This document shows, in pieces, positions 12,401-25,068 of a stretch of 64,000 bases of DNA. How positions within the stretch are numbered: position 1 is the stretch's first letter; each line of letters opens with the position of its first letter. Origin of the DNA: Spirodela intermedia (taxonomy: Eukaryota; Streptophyta; Magnoliopsida; Alismatales; Araceae); assembly GCA_902729315.2 (NCBI GenBank), contig LR746274.1, positions 6,817,037 through 6,881,036 on the forward strand, given 5' to 3'. The notes beneath the pieces are model-generated. The model ran no database searches. It was not told where the DNA came from and saw only the letters and a program-made list of their open reading frames with translations. A program made the translations under genes and the position numbers.

Positions 12401-15400
12401 CAAGATATGTGTTACCTGTTGAACCTTACATCTTGTTTGTACGCCAGGTTTAACCTTCCTGCTTCTTCAGCCAGAGGCAACTGCAGCTCTGGTTTCATCC
12501 CTGCAAGGATTTGAAGATTCAGACAAGGCAGAATATGTTACTATTAGACATGCAGCAGTTCTAATATCAAAAGGTTTCTTTTGCCGTCCACAAGAAATTG
12601 GGATGATTGCAGAGCTTCATCTTAGAGTGGTAAGGAATCCCATTACCCACAATTAGGGTCTGGCTCATAGGACTAGGGGTCTGACTTCATTCCGACTCCT
12701 GTTTGACATATGTGACAGGGTTACTCCTTGATCCGACTTTGTTCTGACTCAATATACTTGAAAACTGAGTAAGATCACAGTGTATCTTTCTCACTTGAGT
12801 TGAACCGGTCCACTGAGTTTTTAAGTTGTTACTATATGTTATATTTGGCCCTAGATTCTCAAGTTTTGGACGATTTTAGTGTTCTTCATAAAATTGTGGA
12901 TTCTCTATTTTTCGTACACTTTGAGGACTTTTTTTAACGCTAGTTTATCTTTATTGATTTACATTTTCAAGTTTTAGGCTCTTTAGGGTCTAGGTGCTCA
13001 AATAAAGTGTTAGAATTGCATAGATCGAAATGAATGAGAGAGAATTCAGTAAATTGGAAGGTTTTACTTTAAAATGGAATATATCATTGCCCAGAATTGC
13101 GCATCTTCTTTCATGTGACGTTTTGATTGCTCATCAATCAAGAAGTCAACTAAATTAGTGTCATTTTAAATTGGTGTCAAATGGAACCTTTATGTCTGGA
13201 TGTTCACCTCACTATCAGCTTGACCATAGGGATCTCTACTGGTTGGGCTGCAACTTTGGGCCTGGTCGTTTTTTTAAAGGTCCTGTTTTGCCCTTGCCCC
13301 GAGACAATCCCATAAAATGGTCTCTTGGTGACGCTTCAGGACGGGGTAGGGTCAGGGGTGGTTTGGAGATGGTTCCTACCCATACTTTTTTGTCTGATTT
13401 TGACATCTAAGGCCATATCCTTGATTCAGTGTCATGTTGAGAATTTGATGTTAATTTAGCTGCAAAATTGGATTGTCTAGATTGTTGTCTTCTAATTCTG
13501 TTGTGCTTTCTGTTTAATTTCTTCATTGGTATTCCTCACTTTGTGTTCCTTTAATCTATAGGGGATCACCATTGATCGGCTGCTGTCATCTCCTCCTCAT
13601 TCTGAAGAGCAACTATGGACACTTTGGGAGCTTTGTGCGATTTCCAGGTGGAGCGATTTGTGTTTTATATGTCCAGTTTGCTTCTGTTTGGTGATTTTTG
13701 TAACGTAAGAGTAGTTCCGCAGGTCTGATTCTGGACGTCAAGCATTGTTATCTATTGGGCAATTCCCTGAGGTATCTTTTGCTTTTTATGATAATATTGC
13801 CGCTCAACTGTCTTGAAAAATTGTAATTTAACTAGCATAGATTATGTAGAATAGGCCAAAACTCTATGTTTTATGACTAGCTAATGTTCTTTGGTTAGAT
13901 ATGGTTTCTGCTCTGCAATACATAGTTCTCTGTGAAGGGTTTTCATATTACTTTTCGTTTTACCTACTGCTGATTGTTTATTTATTTGTGTTGTAGGTAG
14001 TATCAGTTCTGATCCAGATATTGCGCTCTTTCAAAGATATGGAACCAGTTGGCGTAAATGCTGGTTTGTGTGGAGGCTGGACTTTTATTATGCTTTTTTC
14101 TGTTTGTTGGACATTCCTGTTTCTCTTTTGGGGTCTGCATCTTTTCAACTTATTCAAGAACTCAATATTACAGGTAGTTCATCATTAAGTCTTGCGATTT
14201 TTCACTCCGCTGCTGAGATTATTGAAGTCATTATCATGGATTCAAATGCAACATCACTGGCTTCTTGGATTGGACTTGCTGCTGATCTTCACAGAGCATT
14301 ACACACCTCCTCACCGGGATTTAATAAAAAGGATGCTCCTACCAGGGTGCTGGAATGGATAGACGCTGGTGTTGTTTATCACAAAAATGGGGCAACTGGT
14401 CTCCTCCGGTATGCTGCTGTTTTAGCTTCCGGTGGAGATGCTGGAAACGTTCTTGTGTCAGACTCAGTGGACATTGAGAATGTTGTCGGAGATTCAGGCA
14501 GTGGTTCTGATTCTCTTTTTGTGGATAATCTCCTCGGAAAGTTTGTCTCAGACAAGTCATTTGATGGTGTTGTCCTTCACAACATGTCTATGGTGCAGCT
14601 AACAACAGCATTTAGAATTTTGGCGTTTGTTTCTGAAAATTCGGTAAGTTTTTTCATTTAAGGAATCTGTGGCGTCTGCCATATTAGTTTGATCCGTTTC
14701 CCGCTGATTTTGTGTTCTGTTGGTGAAGACTGTGGCAGCATTGCTGTTTGAAGAAGGAGCAGTGACACTTGTATGTATGATCCTGATGAATTGTAGATTT
14801 ATTCTTGAGCGATCATCAAACACCTTTGGTATGTGTTTTACATTTTACTATGCTTAATATTGCTGGGCTCAAGTTTGGCCCATTTTGTGCGCAAACTGCT
14901 TGGACTGCAGAGATATTTGTTCTTGGACAATCATTCCTCTTGTAATCACTGTTAATCATTTCATTCTATAGTTTTTCATCTTACATTGTAAATGCCTTAA
15001 CATGACTGTGAAAACTTCATCAACTTCAAAGGGATGAACTGCCTGATTTGGTGAAAACTGGATTTCTTTTCTTTCAGTCTTCAAATTTGTACGAATATTA
15101 TTTTTATTCTGCAGCTTTTATAGTTAAGAAAACAGTTGAAAGGTTCCTTGGGGCTATCATTGTTGGTAGTTTGCACCGTATTGTTGTGTTATATGTTTTT
15201 AGTGAGATAGTAGTCATATGAAGGAAGATTGAAAAGGCATTTGATGGGCAGGAGACAAAGTTGAAGAGAAAGTTCGGAAGGGAGTTGCTGAGGGTGAACC
15301 ATGTTCGATTTTAAATAACGGGATTTTTTTTTTAAATACAATGCTATTCAGTTTATATAGGATTCTGTAATTTTGGAACTGTTGGACAAATTGAAGTTCA

Positions 15401-18400
15401 CATAAGTGTGCATTGCTGGAGATGGTTACTTCTATTATGTTTCAATTAACTCTGAATGAGAGAAGATCTGTGTGGCTTTGGTTATTGATCCATCATTTTT
15501 TTGGCTCAGTATATTTTCTTTTTCTCTAAAGAAGCTGTATTTGGGAGACTTTTGGGGATTAATCCCCTGTGGTATATTATGTGATGCTTATGTATCAGTC
15601 AAAAAGAGGAATTCGGAAAGAATATCCTAGCTTGCCCTGCATATTGTTGGTCTACCTCATTGTAGTGTTGAGAGATATAATAATTTAATACTTGGTGGGT
15701 GAAGAGAAGATTACTCCTTAACACAGCCATGGACAGCCTGATGAAGGCGTGAACTAGGAAAGGGTGACATACTCCTGTGAAAGTATATCCAGTAACGAAT
15801 TCTGGCCTTTTCGATGCGGAAAATGGACTGACCACATTCTCTAGAAAGAAGCTATGACAACTGAAGAGCTGCTTGTGGTGGCTACCTGCAGTACATACAT
15901 TTGAGGACGTCTTATTAATTGAATTAGTATTAAACAAACCGCTATTGCAAACCATCTGATTCCTTGCGGGGTAGGTTGTAAACCTTGGTCATTTACATGA
16001 GGGCATGAATAGTAGGAAGATGGAAATGGAGTAACGTTTGTATACCTATAACAGTCTAGCGCTAAATGAAGGGTTTTCATGCACTTTTTGTACGTATTGA
16101 TTGTGCTTGCTTCTTCATATTTATGCTCATGATAGAAAGTTCAATAAGTTGACTTGATTCCAGATCAAAACTAACAAATTTAAGGGGAGGTAGGAATTGC
16201 TGGCATGGGCATTGTCTGTGTTAGTGCCATAGGGGGAATGCTATACCTGATGATCTTTGTTGTTGAAGTTTGTAACAGAGGTGGGTTATAGTTTTGCGGT
16301 CTCGGTATAGTTGAACCATTTCTAAGGAGTCAAACTTTCTACAAGGATCAATTTAGGTTTCTGTCTCGTGCCCTTTATCGTATGAAGTTAATATAGTGAT
16401 AATTGTGTATACATGAATTTATTTCTGTATTTTTTTGTCTTATTTGTACTTGTTTCTTTTTTGTTCCTTGATTTGTAACGCTGCAATAGGAAACCCATGT
16501 CTGTGCTTGCTCCTTTTCATATTTTTGACACCTATATAACTACACAGAAGTTTGGGTTATAACTCATTTGGATTTCGTTTTGTTGACGTTTAGTTGCCAA
16601 CAGAACTTCAGCTTCTAAGTCTTATGATCAATATTTTAAAATGTAGCCCTTTGGTTGTAGTGAATGTATCGTTTCTGCCATTGGTGGTCTGATCCTACTT
16701 AAAGAACTTAATTTCATGTCCTGTAGAACCTTAGTTCCATTACGCTATATGAATGGTTATATTTATTGAAAGGTCTTTTTTTCTTGCAGATTATCTCGTT
16801 GATGAAGGAACAGAATGTGGTTCTACATCAGATTTGCTTCTGGAACAAATTCTTGAGCAAAGTGTGGTTGAACTTATGATTCCTTGTCTAGTTCTACTGA
16901 TTAATCTTCTGCAGACATTACAAGTATGTTATTAAATTCACATGTTTGAGCATAGCCTTTTCATTTTTATGCTTTTTTGCTACTTTTTTTAAACAATAGA
17001 GCTAACATAGATCCAGTCGACCTTGTATCTAAGCCTATCATTCAGGTGAACACACATTTTTTTTCTTGTTTGTTTTGAAAAGATGTTGATCAATTCCAAT
17101 TCTTTCTTTTTATATCGATTCTTTTCTGATCGAGATGTATGGATCCATGGATCTGTATCTTTATGGACCATGATCATGGATGAACGAAAATGTGTCAAAT
17201 CCCTAATTGCCCCTTCCATCTTGAGTCTAAGTTCTCAGATCTACCCATTTTGATTTGGAATTTACATATTCAATTTGAAATCATCGGCCAATTTTTTATC
17301 TATTCAATGTTTTCATCCTGGGGCAAGTCATCATCTTCAGAGGTTTCCCTTTATTGAAGGCATTTTCTTTTTAATAATTTGATGTAGTTGATTTCGATCT
17401 TCTTCAAGTCAGCTAGTGGCATCCTGTTGGTAGGTTTCACAGTTAGGTATGCTGTGTAAGAACTTTGCCTTGATTCTATCGAATCAATCTAAAGTTTTGA
17501 GTGTTATTCGTGATGAGCGTAGTGCTTGTTGTCATGTGGGTTTGAGGCTTTTTCTCATAAGCCAAGTCCCTACTTAGACCATCTATTTCTCTTCGGTTGG
17601 AACAGCGAAGTAATGCGCCAAGATTTATTAGTCATTTCTCCCATCAACTTGAATTATATGCCCTCCAGGATTAATGCTTGTTAGATGTGTATTTGTAGTT
17701 TCTGATGCGTGCTTATTTGTTTGTATTATCATTTTTCTCGTAACTCCTTTATTTTCTGTATCCAATAATTTTCTACATTAGAATGACTCATGAGTATCCT
17801 CATTCCTGGCATTGCCTTGCAAGCCCCTTGTAGATAAATTTACAATGCCCAACTACTTTGGTTATTAATGTTTTCTATTAATCTTTGATCTTGCAGGAGG
17901 CTAAAGAACAGTATCGGAATACGAAGTTACTCAAGGCTCTTCTACGATTGCATCGAGAATTAAGGTGAATCAGATTATTTTCATTTTGTTATGTATGCAT
18001 ATATGAGTAAAAGTTCATACCATTTTTCGCGTGCATTTGTCATGTTACGTATGCCTTACAGTGAAATGTCTTTGGCTGTTCTGAATAAGGATTGTCCATG
18101 TTTTTATGGTGAATTTTTTGCTGCTGTAGTCCAAAGCTGGCAGCATGTGCAGCAGAATTATCTTTTCAATATCGTACCTCAGCCCTCAGTTTATGTACTG
18201 TTTGCCGTCTTATTGCGTCTGCACTGGCATGTTGGCCAATATTTGGTTGGACACCTGGCTTATTTCATTGTCTTCTGGAAAGCATTCAAGCGTCATCATC
18301 ATTAGCTCTGGGCCCGAAAGATGCTTGCAGTTTCCTATGTCTTCTGGTATGGACCACTTCATAATCATAACTAGTTTGCTTTCTAGGATCCTGGATGTGG

Positions 18401-21400
18401 TAACTGTCTTCTTGTCACCAATCGTCTCTGACCTCCCATTAACTTTTGAATCACGCTGCTTTGTTAACTTAATCAACTGTTACGTCTGAACATCATCTGA
18501 CCCCTCTATGTTTCTTGTTCTGGAAGGGTGACCTATTTCCAGAAGAAGGTATATGGCTTTGGAGGAATGGAATGCCCTCACTAAGTGCTATTAGAACATT
18601 GAGTGTTGGAACAATATTAGGTCCTGAAGGAGAGAAATTCATTGAATGGCATCTCCAGCCAGAACACCTGACAGTACTGCTTGGTCGATTGACACCTCAG
18701 CTTAATAAAATTGCACAGATTGTTCTACATTTTGGCTCTACTGTGAGTAATATTATTATATTCCGTTTTCAACAGACTCGCAAAAACTTAATATTTCTTG
18801 CTCACGTGACAAATTTATGATGGTATGATCAGGCCTTGGTGGTTGTTCAGGATATGCTTCGAGTGTTTATAATTCGCATATCTTGTCAAAGGGCAGAGTG
18901 TGCTGTTCTTCTGCTGGAACCAATTATATCATGGATTAATGATCACATTAAAGGAATAACTGGTCAGTCAGAGACGGACCTCTTCAAGGTAGGGTTTTAA
19001 ACCTCTTTTTCTTTGTCTAATGGGAAATTTCTTTATATTTTCTGTTATGCTTTTCAGATGTACAGATTGCTTGAGTTTGTTGCTAGCTTGTTGGAGCATC
19101 CATATGCAAAGGTTCTGTCCTGTGGCTATTCTCTTCAAACAGTTGTTATTGAATTGGAAACATTGTCTTATTTTTACCTTTTCCTTCTGTCAGGCATTGT
19201 TGTTGAAGATGGGGATTATGAAGATCCTAAAACAAGTACTTGAACAATGCGATGAGGCATATATTTTAGAAGAGAAGCTAGTATCTGAGAACAGAATACC
19301 TGTTAAAAGTTCGGAAAATATACTTAACTTCTGCATGCCTTCTTTCAAATCATTGGCGTTAATTTTTGATTCCCGTGAAACCAAACCCAATGCCTGCTTA
19401 TATGACGAGTGAGTAATCTTCAGAAAACTTACTAGTTTAAATGTAAATCTGTGCAAGACCGCTTATTGTTTCTTGCTTCTGTAGGACCTCCATTGAGAGT
19501 ACAAGTACGCAGGATTGTTCTAGAATTATGCTGCTTATCCTCAGGTTATGCAAGGTACGTGAAATTGAGTTTGGTTTCATCTTTTTCGTGATATAAGCGT
19601 CATCAGTTAATCTTTTGTGATAGGTCCAGAAATGTTCCTTTGTTTTCATGTTCAATTATTTGGTACAAGATTCCTGGTTGTAAATATTAAATGCTGAGGA
19701 CCTACCAAAAGTTCCTTGATAGTTAGTTTAGAGATATTTCTAGATTCTGAATTAGAATGTTAATTATGCTTGTCTCAGTTAAGCTAGAAAGCTCTTGGAA
19801 TTGGCTTAGTATTTCTTCTAGTTAGCCTTTTGGAAGGCTTGCACCATGCTCATTGTTTGCCTTCCTTCTAGCTAGAAAGCTCATTGTCTATTCCATGCTG
19901 GATACATTGACATTTGCATGTGTTCCGATTACATAGCCTATGCTGGATACCGAAAAATACTTAAAAGAAAATAAATAATTTCCCTATCATTTTATGAAAT
20001 GAAATCCATTACAGAGTATTAAATATGTCCACTTGATATACAGCGAAAATGGGAATACATATGCCACATTTAAGTGAAATACGATAAACATGGCACTAAG
20101 CGGGCTGATTAAGGTTTATGAATCTTGGTTGTGTAAGTGCTTATTTATTCTGTGAAAACACGATTTTCTTATGATCATATTTGTGTCAATTTTCGTCACT
20201 GATAGTCATAATGCTATTAATGTAAATGGAGCACCGATGAATGTGTGGGGGAATATCATGAATGTCTACACCGGAGGATCTTCGGATGGCTGCTAAGTAC
20301 CATGGCCTTACCTTGGAAAGCCACCGATAAAGGGCTTTCAAAATGTCCCTAATGCTAGTGGTGGGCCAGATGAGAGAAAAGGCAGAGGTTTGTGGGCATA
20401 TGTGAGTGTTTTCGGCAATGGTACTTTAGCATAGACAAGCACTTCAAGATATACTCCAACTACCACTGGTTTCAGGTTGTTTTCAGGATGCACAATCCCC
20501 TGCAGAATTCACAAGTGCATATGTTGTGATTCTTTTACATTATCTCCTTTTTATCAGTTATTTTTTAAATGACAATGGATTTGAATTTAGCGACGCTTGG
20601 TCCCCCATTTCATTCGATAGCTCAAGTTGTGGTGTCTGGCCAGTGGGCTGGGCATATTTGTGTTAAATTTTTTGATGTGCTGACATTTCTTTCTCATCAG
20701 GCTCTGCCAGTTGGGAGAGAATTGCTTGGTTGTCTGTTGTCTTTTAAGGAACTGGTTTCCTCCACGAAGGGAAGGAGTGCCCTTTCAAGCATCTTTTTGC
20801 AGACTCCATCGCCAGGGACCAGAGAACAAATTGAGAAGGAAAATGGGAGCAATCTTCCTGACATCTTTGACTGGGGCAGCTCTCCTCCCTTTTTAGTTTG
20901 TTGGAGAAAACTATTGGGCGCCCTGCATATAGAAGACAATGCTTCAACTTATGCCGTTGAATCTATTCATTTACTGTCTCTGAGTGGTTTGTGCATTTGC
21001 ATGGAAGGTAAAAAGTGAGTTCTGGAACACAGGTTATCTTCTTCTTTTCATTTGCATATCCTTTATGGAAAAGTATTGAATATTTTCTTATGCACGTAAC
21101 GAAAAGAGAAACTGTTTGATTACTATGTTTAAAGTAGTAGAAGAGAGAACATAGTCCTCGTAATGAATGAATGGGCCAAGCATCGTTTATTTTAAATTTA
21201 GAACCTCACGTTTCTTAATTACTTGAATGTGCTTTATTGACAATATGTGAAGATGATACATGGTTTCTCGGTGCATGATGAATAAATGGGCCTCCTCTAC
21301 TATTTTTCCGGTTTTTCTCTATCTAGAAATAAAGGTTTGTGTGTGCTGGATTTAAAATTGAGTTTCATACTTTTGTCCGTTTGTAATACTTTTCGATTAG

Positions 21401-24400
21401 ATTTAACTTTTTAACGTTACTGACTGTCCTGTAAAAGAAAATTCTATGATGTCCAATATGACAACAAAACTATGGATTTCTCCGTGCATTTAATGTACAT
21501 AAGTATAAGAAGGAAGATAAAATGAGGGTAAACGATGGAAGTGATAAATCAACCTAAAAATATTATAAGCTAAGGCACATATTTTCTTCATTGTCAATAT
21601 CCCATCTAAAACATCGTCTTTTATTTTGTCTGGGCAGCTTGGAGGGAATTTCAGCATTGAAATCCCTTTTTGGGCTTTCTTCTGACAAGGATGGTGCTGT
21701 TGCTTCTGTTGAATCATTAAAGGATCTGCACAAAATGATCTCTGTGCTGGATCAGAGAACCAGCGAAGATGAACTCGTAGCCTCATCCACAATAAAGGTA
21801 TTATGTCAAGTACGATGTCTGTGGAATTATCTTTTTTTTTTATACTTATTATACAGTAATAGTAAAACATTTGAATACTCGCATGATTCTGTGTGTGCTA
21901 ATAGGTTAAAGAAGCTGTGAAGTCAATGGTGTTCCTTCTTCAGAAGCCTGAATCTTCATCGTTCAAGGTGGAAGGCCTAGTTCCTTGTGAAGATTCAGCT
22001 TCCATGGATGCCGTATTGTCACCTGTGGTGACCCCGTCATCACCATCTGTTCCATTTAGCAGAACTTCAGATCTAGCCAAAACATCAAGTCATTATGCAC
22101 ATGTGTTGAGATCCAGTGGAGATTATGAAAATGGTATCTACAACAGTTTCGTTGGTGCCCACTCAGAAAGATTTGTTTGGGAATGCCCTGACACTGCACC
22201 TGATAGATTGATGATGCCATCAGTACCTACAAAGAGGAAACTTGCATCATCAGAGGGCTCCACTCGGCGCTCACGGGATAGTTCTCTCCCAGAGGCTGTA
22301 GGTTCCAATGGATTTCCTCGGGGGGTGGGCAGCATGAGCAGCAGCTCTGTCCCAACTCGAAGAGATACATTCAGACAGCGTAAGCCTAATACAAGCAGAC
22401 CACCGTCCATGCATGTGGATGACTATGTTGCACGAGAGAGGAACACTGATGGAGCAGTTAGTGGTGCCAATGTTGCAAGCTCTCAACGTGGAGGAATGTC
22501 AAGTGGGAGACCTCCTTCAATTCACGTGGATGAATTTATGGCAAGGCAAAGAGAGCGCCAGAATTCTTCACCTGCAACTGTTGGGGATGTGGTTCAAGGG
22601 AAGAATGTGGTACTCATGAATGGGAATGAATCTGAGAAAGCAGATAAGTCGCAGAAATTCAAAGCTGACCTCGATGATGATCATGAAATCAATATTGTCT
22701 TTGATGATGAGTCAGAATCTGATGATAAGTTGCCATTTCCCCAACCAGATGATAATCTGTTGCCTGCTCCTGTAATGATTGGGGCAGGTTCCCCTGGTTC
22801 AATAGTTGAAGAGAATGAATCCGAAGTAAATGAGAATAATGCTCGGATTTCTCAGATCACCACCCCGCACCGATCTGATATTGGGAATTCAGATTTAGAA
22901 GTTCATTTGAGAAGAAGACACATTTCCCAAATGGAAGCGTCAATGTCTTCCGAAAAGAACTATCCTAGGTCAATGAAACAAAAGACATTCTTCCAGGAGC
23001 AGTCCTCAGATTCAAAGTATGTGGCTCCTACGTCAAAGGGATTTGATAACACACCGCAGACAAGTGTGAACGCTTTTCCTCAATTCTATAATATTAGTCA
23101 TTCACAGTCATCAGGACAGTCATTGGGAGACACTCAACTCTCTCAAGCTACTTTTTATCCAAGGGATAGCCCACAGAAGGGAGGCAGTGCTTCATCATCT
23201 ACGGGGCCTCAGGGCTATCACGAAAATAAATCGCTTATCAGTCAGCCACCTTTACCGCCTACTCCCCCTCCAACAATTTCATCAATGCCGCTTCAGACTG
23301 CCCAATCTGTGCAGAGCTATGCATCTGGGAGAGATGTGCAACCTCCACTTCCTTCAGGATTTCCGTTACAAGGATTTGACATTAATGGTCCTGGCTCAGT
23401 GTCAGTTCCTAATTTCCAAGTAAGCGAAAGTATTTTGTCGATGGCGATTCTAGTTGTATTGTACTTTCCATGCTAGAGTTCCAATAACTTCTAACTGATT
23501 GGGTCATTTTTCTAAGCAGGTTTATTCTGAAAAGTTGTCTTCTATTGCGGCGAACAACTCCACGCCATCAACAGCTCAGTCTGCGGTAGATTCCAGATAT
23601 TCTGTGCCTGCTAGCAATAAGTTGAATGCTGACAGTTATGCGTCAAGCTCTTCTACGAGAACTTTGCCACCCCTCCCAACAACACTTCCTCCATTTTCTA
23701 GTTCTCTTACTCAGTCATCGATCATGCATCCTGGCCCCCAGCCCTCCGTATATACTCAGGCTACTCAACTTTCTTTGTCATCCACTCCCGGAATATTTTC
23801 TGCCTCAGGAGGTAGTTTAACAACGTATTCACTTCCTCCATTCACGCCATGGCAAGCACCCATATCTGGTTCTCTTTTTAGCTCTGTCAATATGCAGCCT
23901 AGCCAAAATCAGCCAGCTCTGTCACAGCAGATAACCGGTCAATCTTCTGTACAATCTGTGCAACCCCGTCCACCGCCACCACCGCCTCCACAGGCACCCC
24001 GCCCTTCTCATCCTCAACAACAGTCCAGGGCTGGTGTTCAGTTTTCGCAGCTGCCATCTGAGCAAGTTCTTTCGTTGAGAAGTCCTATTCAAGTACAAGT
24101 GCAGCCTCTCCAGTCTCAGCAGCAGCTACAGATTCCTCAGCTCCTGTATTATCAATCTCAACAGCAGGAAAAGATTATGCTCCCACCTCAGACATCTCTT
24201 GAACAACCTCAACCACAAAATCTTCTGTCTCAATCTGATAGTAAGCTTCAACAACAGGATCCTGGAATATCACTGCAGCATTACTTCTCTACTCCTGAAG
24301 CTATTGAGGTATGTAATGTGCGAGACAAAGCTTCTTGTGAAATTTCATATGTGGCTTTCTAACGATTTATTTATTCCACTCTGTTTTGGTCTGCTTGGCA

Positions 24401-25068
24401 GTCACTGTTGAATGATCGAGAAAAACTTTGCCAGATTCTAGAGCAGCATCCTAAATTAGTCCAAATGCTCCAGGTTAGTGAGTCTACATGTCTCATGGTG
24501 TGTATCTCTGGTAAATTGGAACAAAGTTTTAAGAATATTATTTTAAATGATGGATGGTTAGAGATGATTCTAGGTTCAACAATCAAAAATTTTGGTTTGT
24601 TTTATCCCAAGATATGAATAGCACCAAAATGCATTTGCTGATTAGCGACTAATATTTTTGGTCTTTTGATAATAATGAGCTGCGTTAGTTTAATAATTTT
24701 ATGTGCAATCGGCATGTTGCTCATAGGTGGTGATGAGATTATTAGCCAATCAAACTGAATGAGTTATTAGCCAATCGGCATCTTAGAAGTTCTGTTTTGA
24801 GTAATGCCGAGTATTATTTATATGTGCGCATGGCCATATATTTTAATTTATGATTTCCCTACCTAACGGTGCGCTGATCGCATTACCTTAAAGACCGCAA
24901 TGTTTGGCTTCCATCACTTGGATGATATCAGCAGGGTTTCGACGGATGAGGCAGCCCTTCCAGCTCCAGATCCTCCATTTCCATCCTCGTTTTCACCGGA
25001 TGAAGTTTCTGTTCTTCATTGAGAGGCTTCTTTTTCCTAATGTTCAGGAGCGGCTGGGGCAGATATAG
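3587..25068 (+). CDS. VIR: Protein virilizer homolog (m6A writer complex scaffold), 28 exons
   Basis: VIRILIZER is the large scaffold subunit of the nuclear mRNA N6-methyladenosine writer (with MTA, MTB, FIP37, HAKAI). Exons: 3587-3661, 4117-4205, 7231-7354, 9009-9680, 9787-10155, 10245-10349, 10971-11141, 12228-12369, 12448-12629, 13562-13647, 13723-13771, 13997-14063, 14174-14643, 14729-14828, 16790-16923, 17897-17964, 18130-18346, 18527-18742, 18833-18988, 19058-19111, 19194-19408, 19485-19554, 20701-21014, 21638-21797, 21905-23419, 23520-24308, 24402-24473, 25048-25068. All junctions are GT-AG with compatible phases, giving 6,702 bp and 2,233 aa, the usual plant length. The protein starts MGRPEPCVLFSHSFVHAQLD. 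It has the N-terminal VIR domain, a long helical middle, two RPPSxHVD motifs (residues about 1601 and 1637), a Pro/Gln/Ser-rich tail and a conserved C-terminus LEQHPKLVQMLQ-ERLGQI. The longest introns are intron 2 (3.0 kb), intron 14 (2.0 kb), intron 3 (1.7 kb) and intron 22 (1.1 kb). Exon 13 could also begin earlier, near 14158. Confidence 0.95.
6394..6424. repeat. (AT)n microsatellite in VIR intron 2
   Basis: About fifteen TA dinucleotide units in a row, located in the 3-kb second intron of VIR. Confidence 0.9.

Noticed and set aside
15599-16080. Minus-strand frames of 118 and 79 codons inside VIR intron 14
   Set aside because: No family resemblance, AT-rich intron context and no splice partners. 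Most likely chance.
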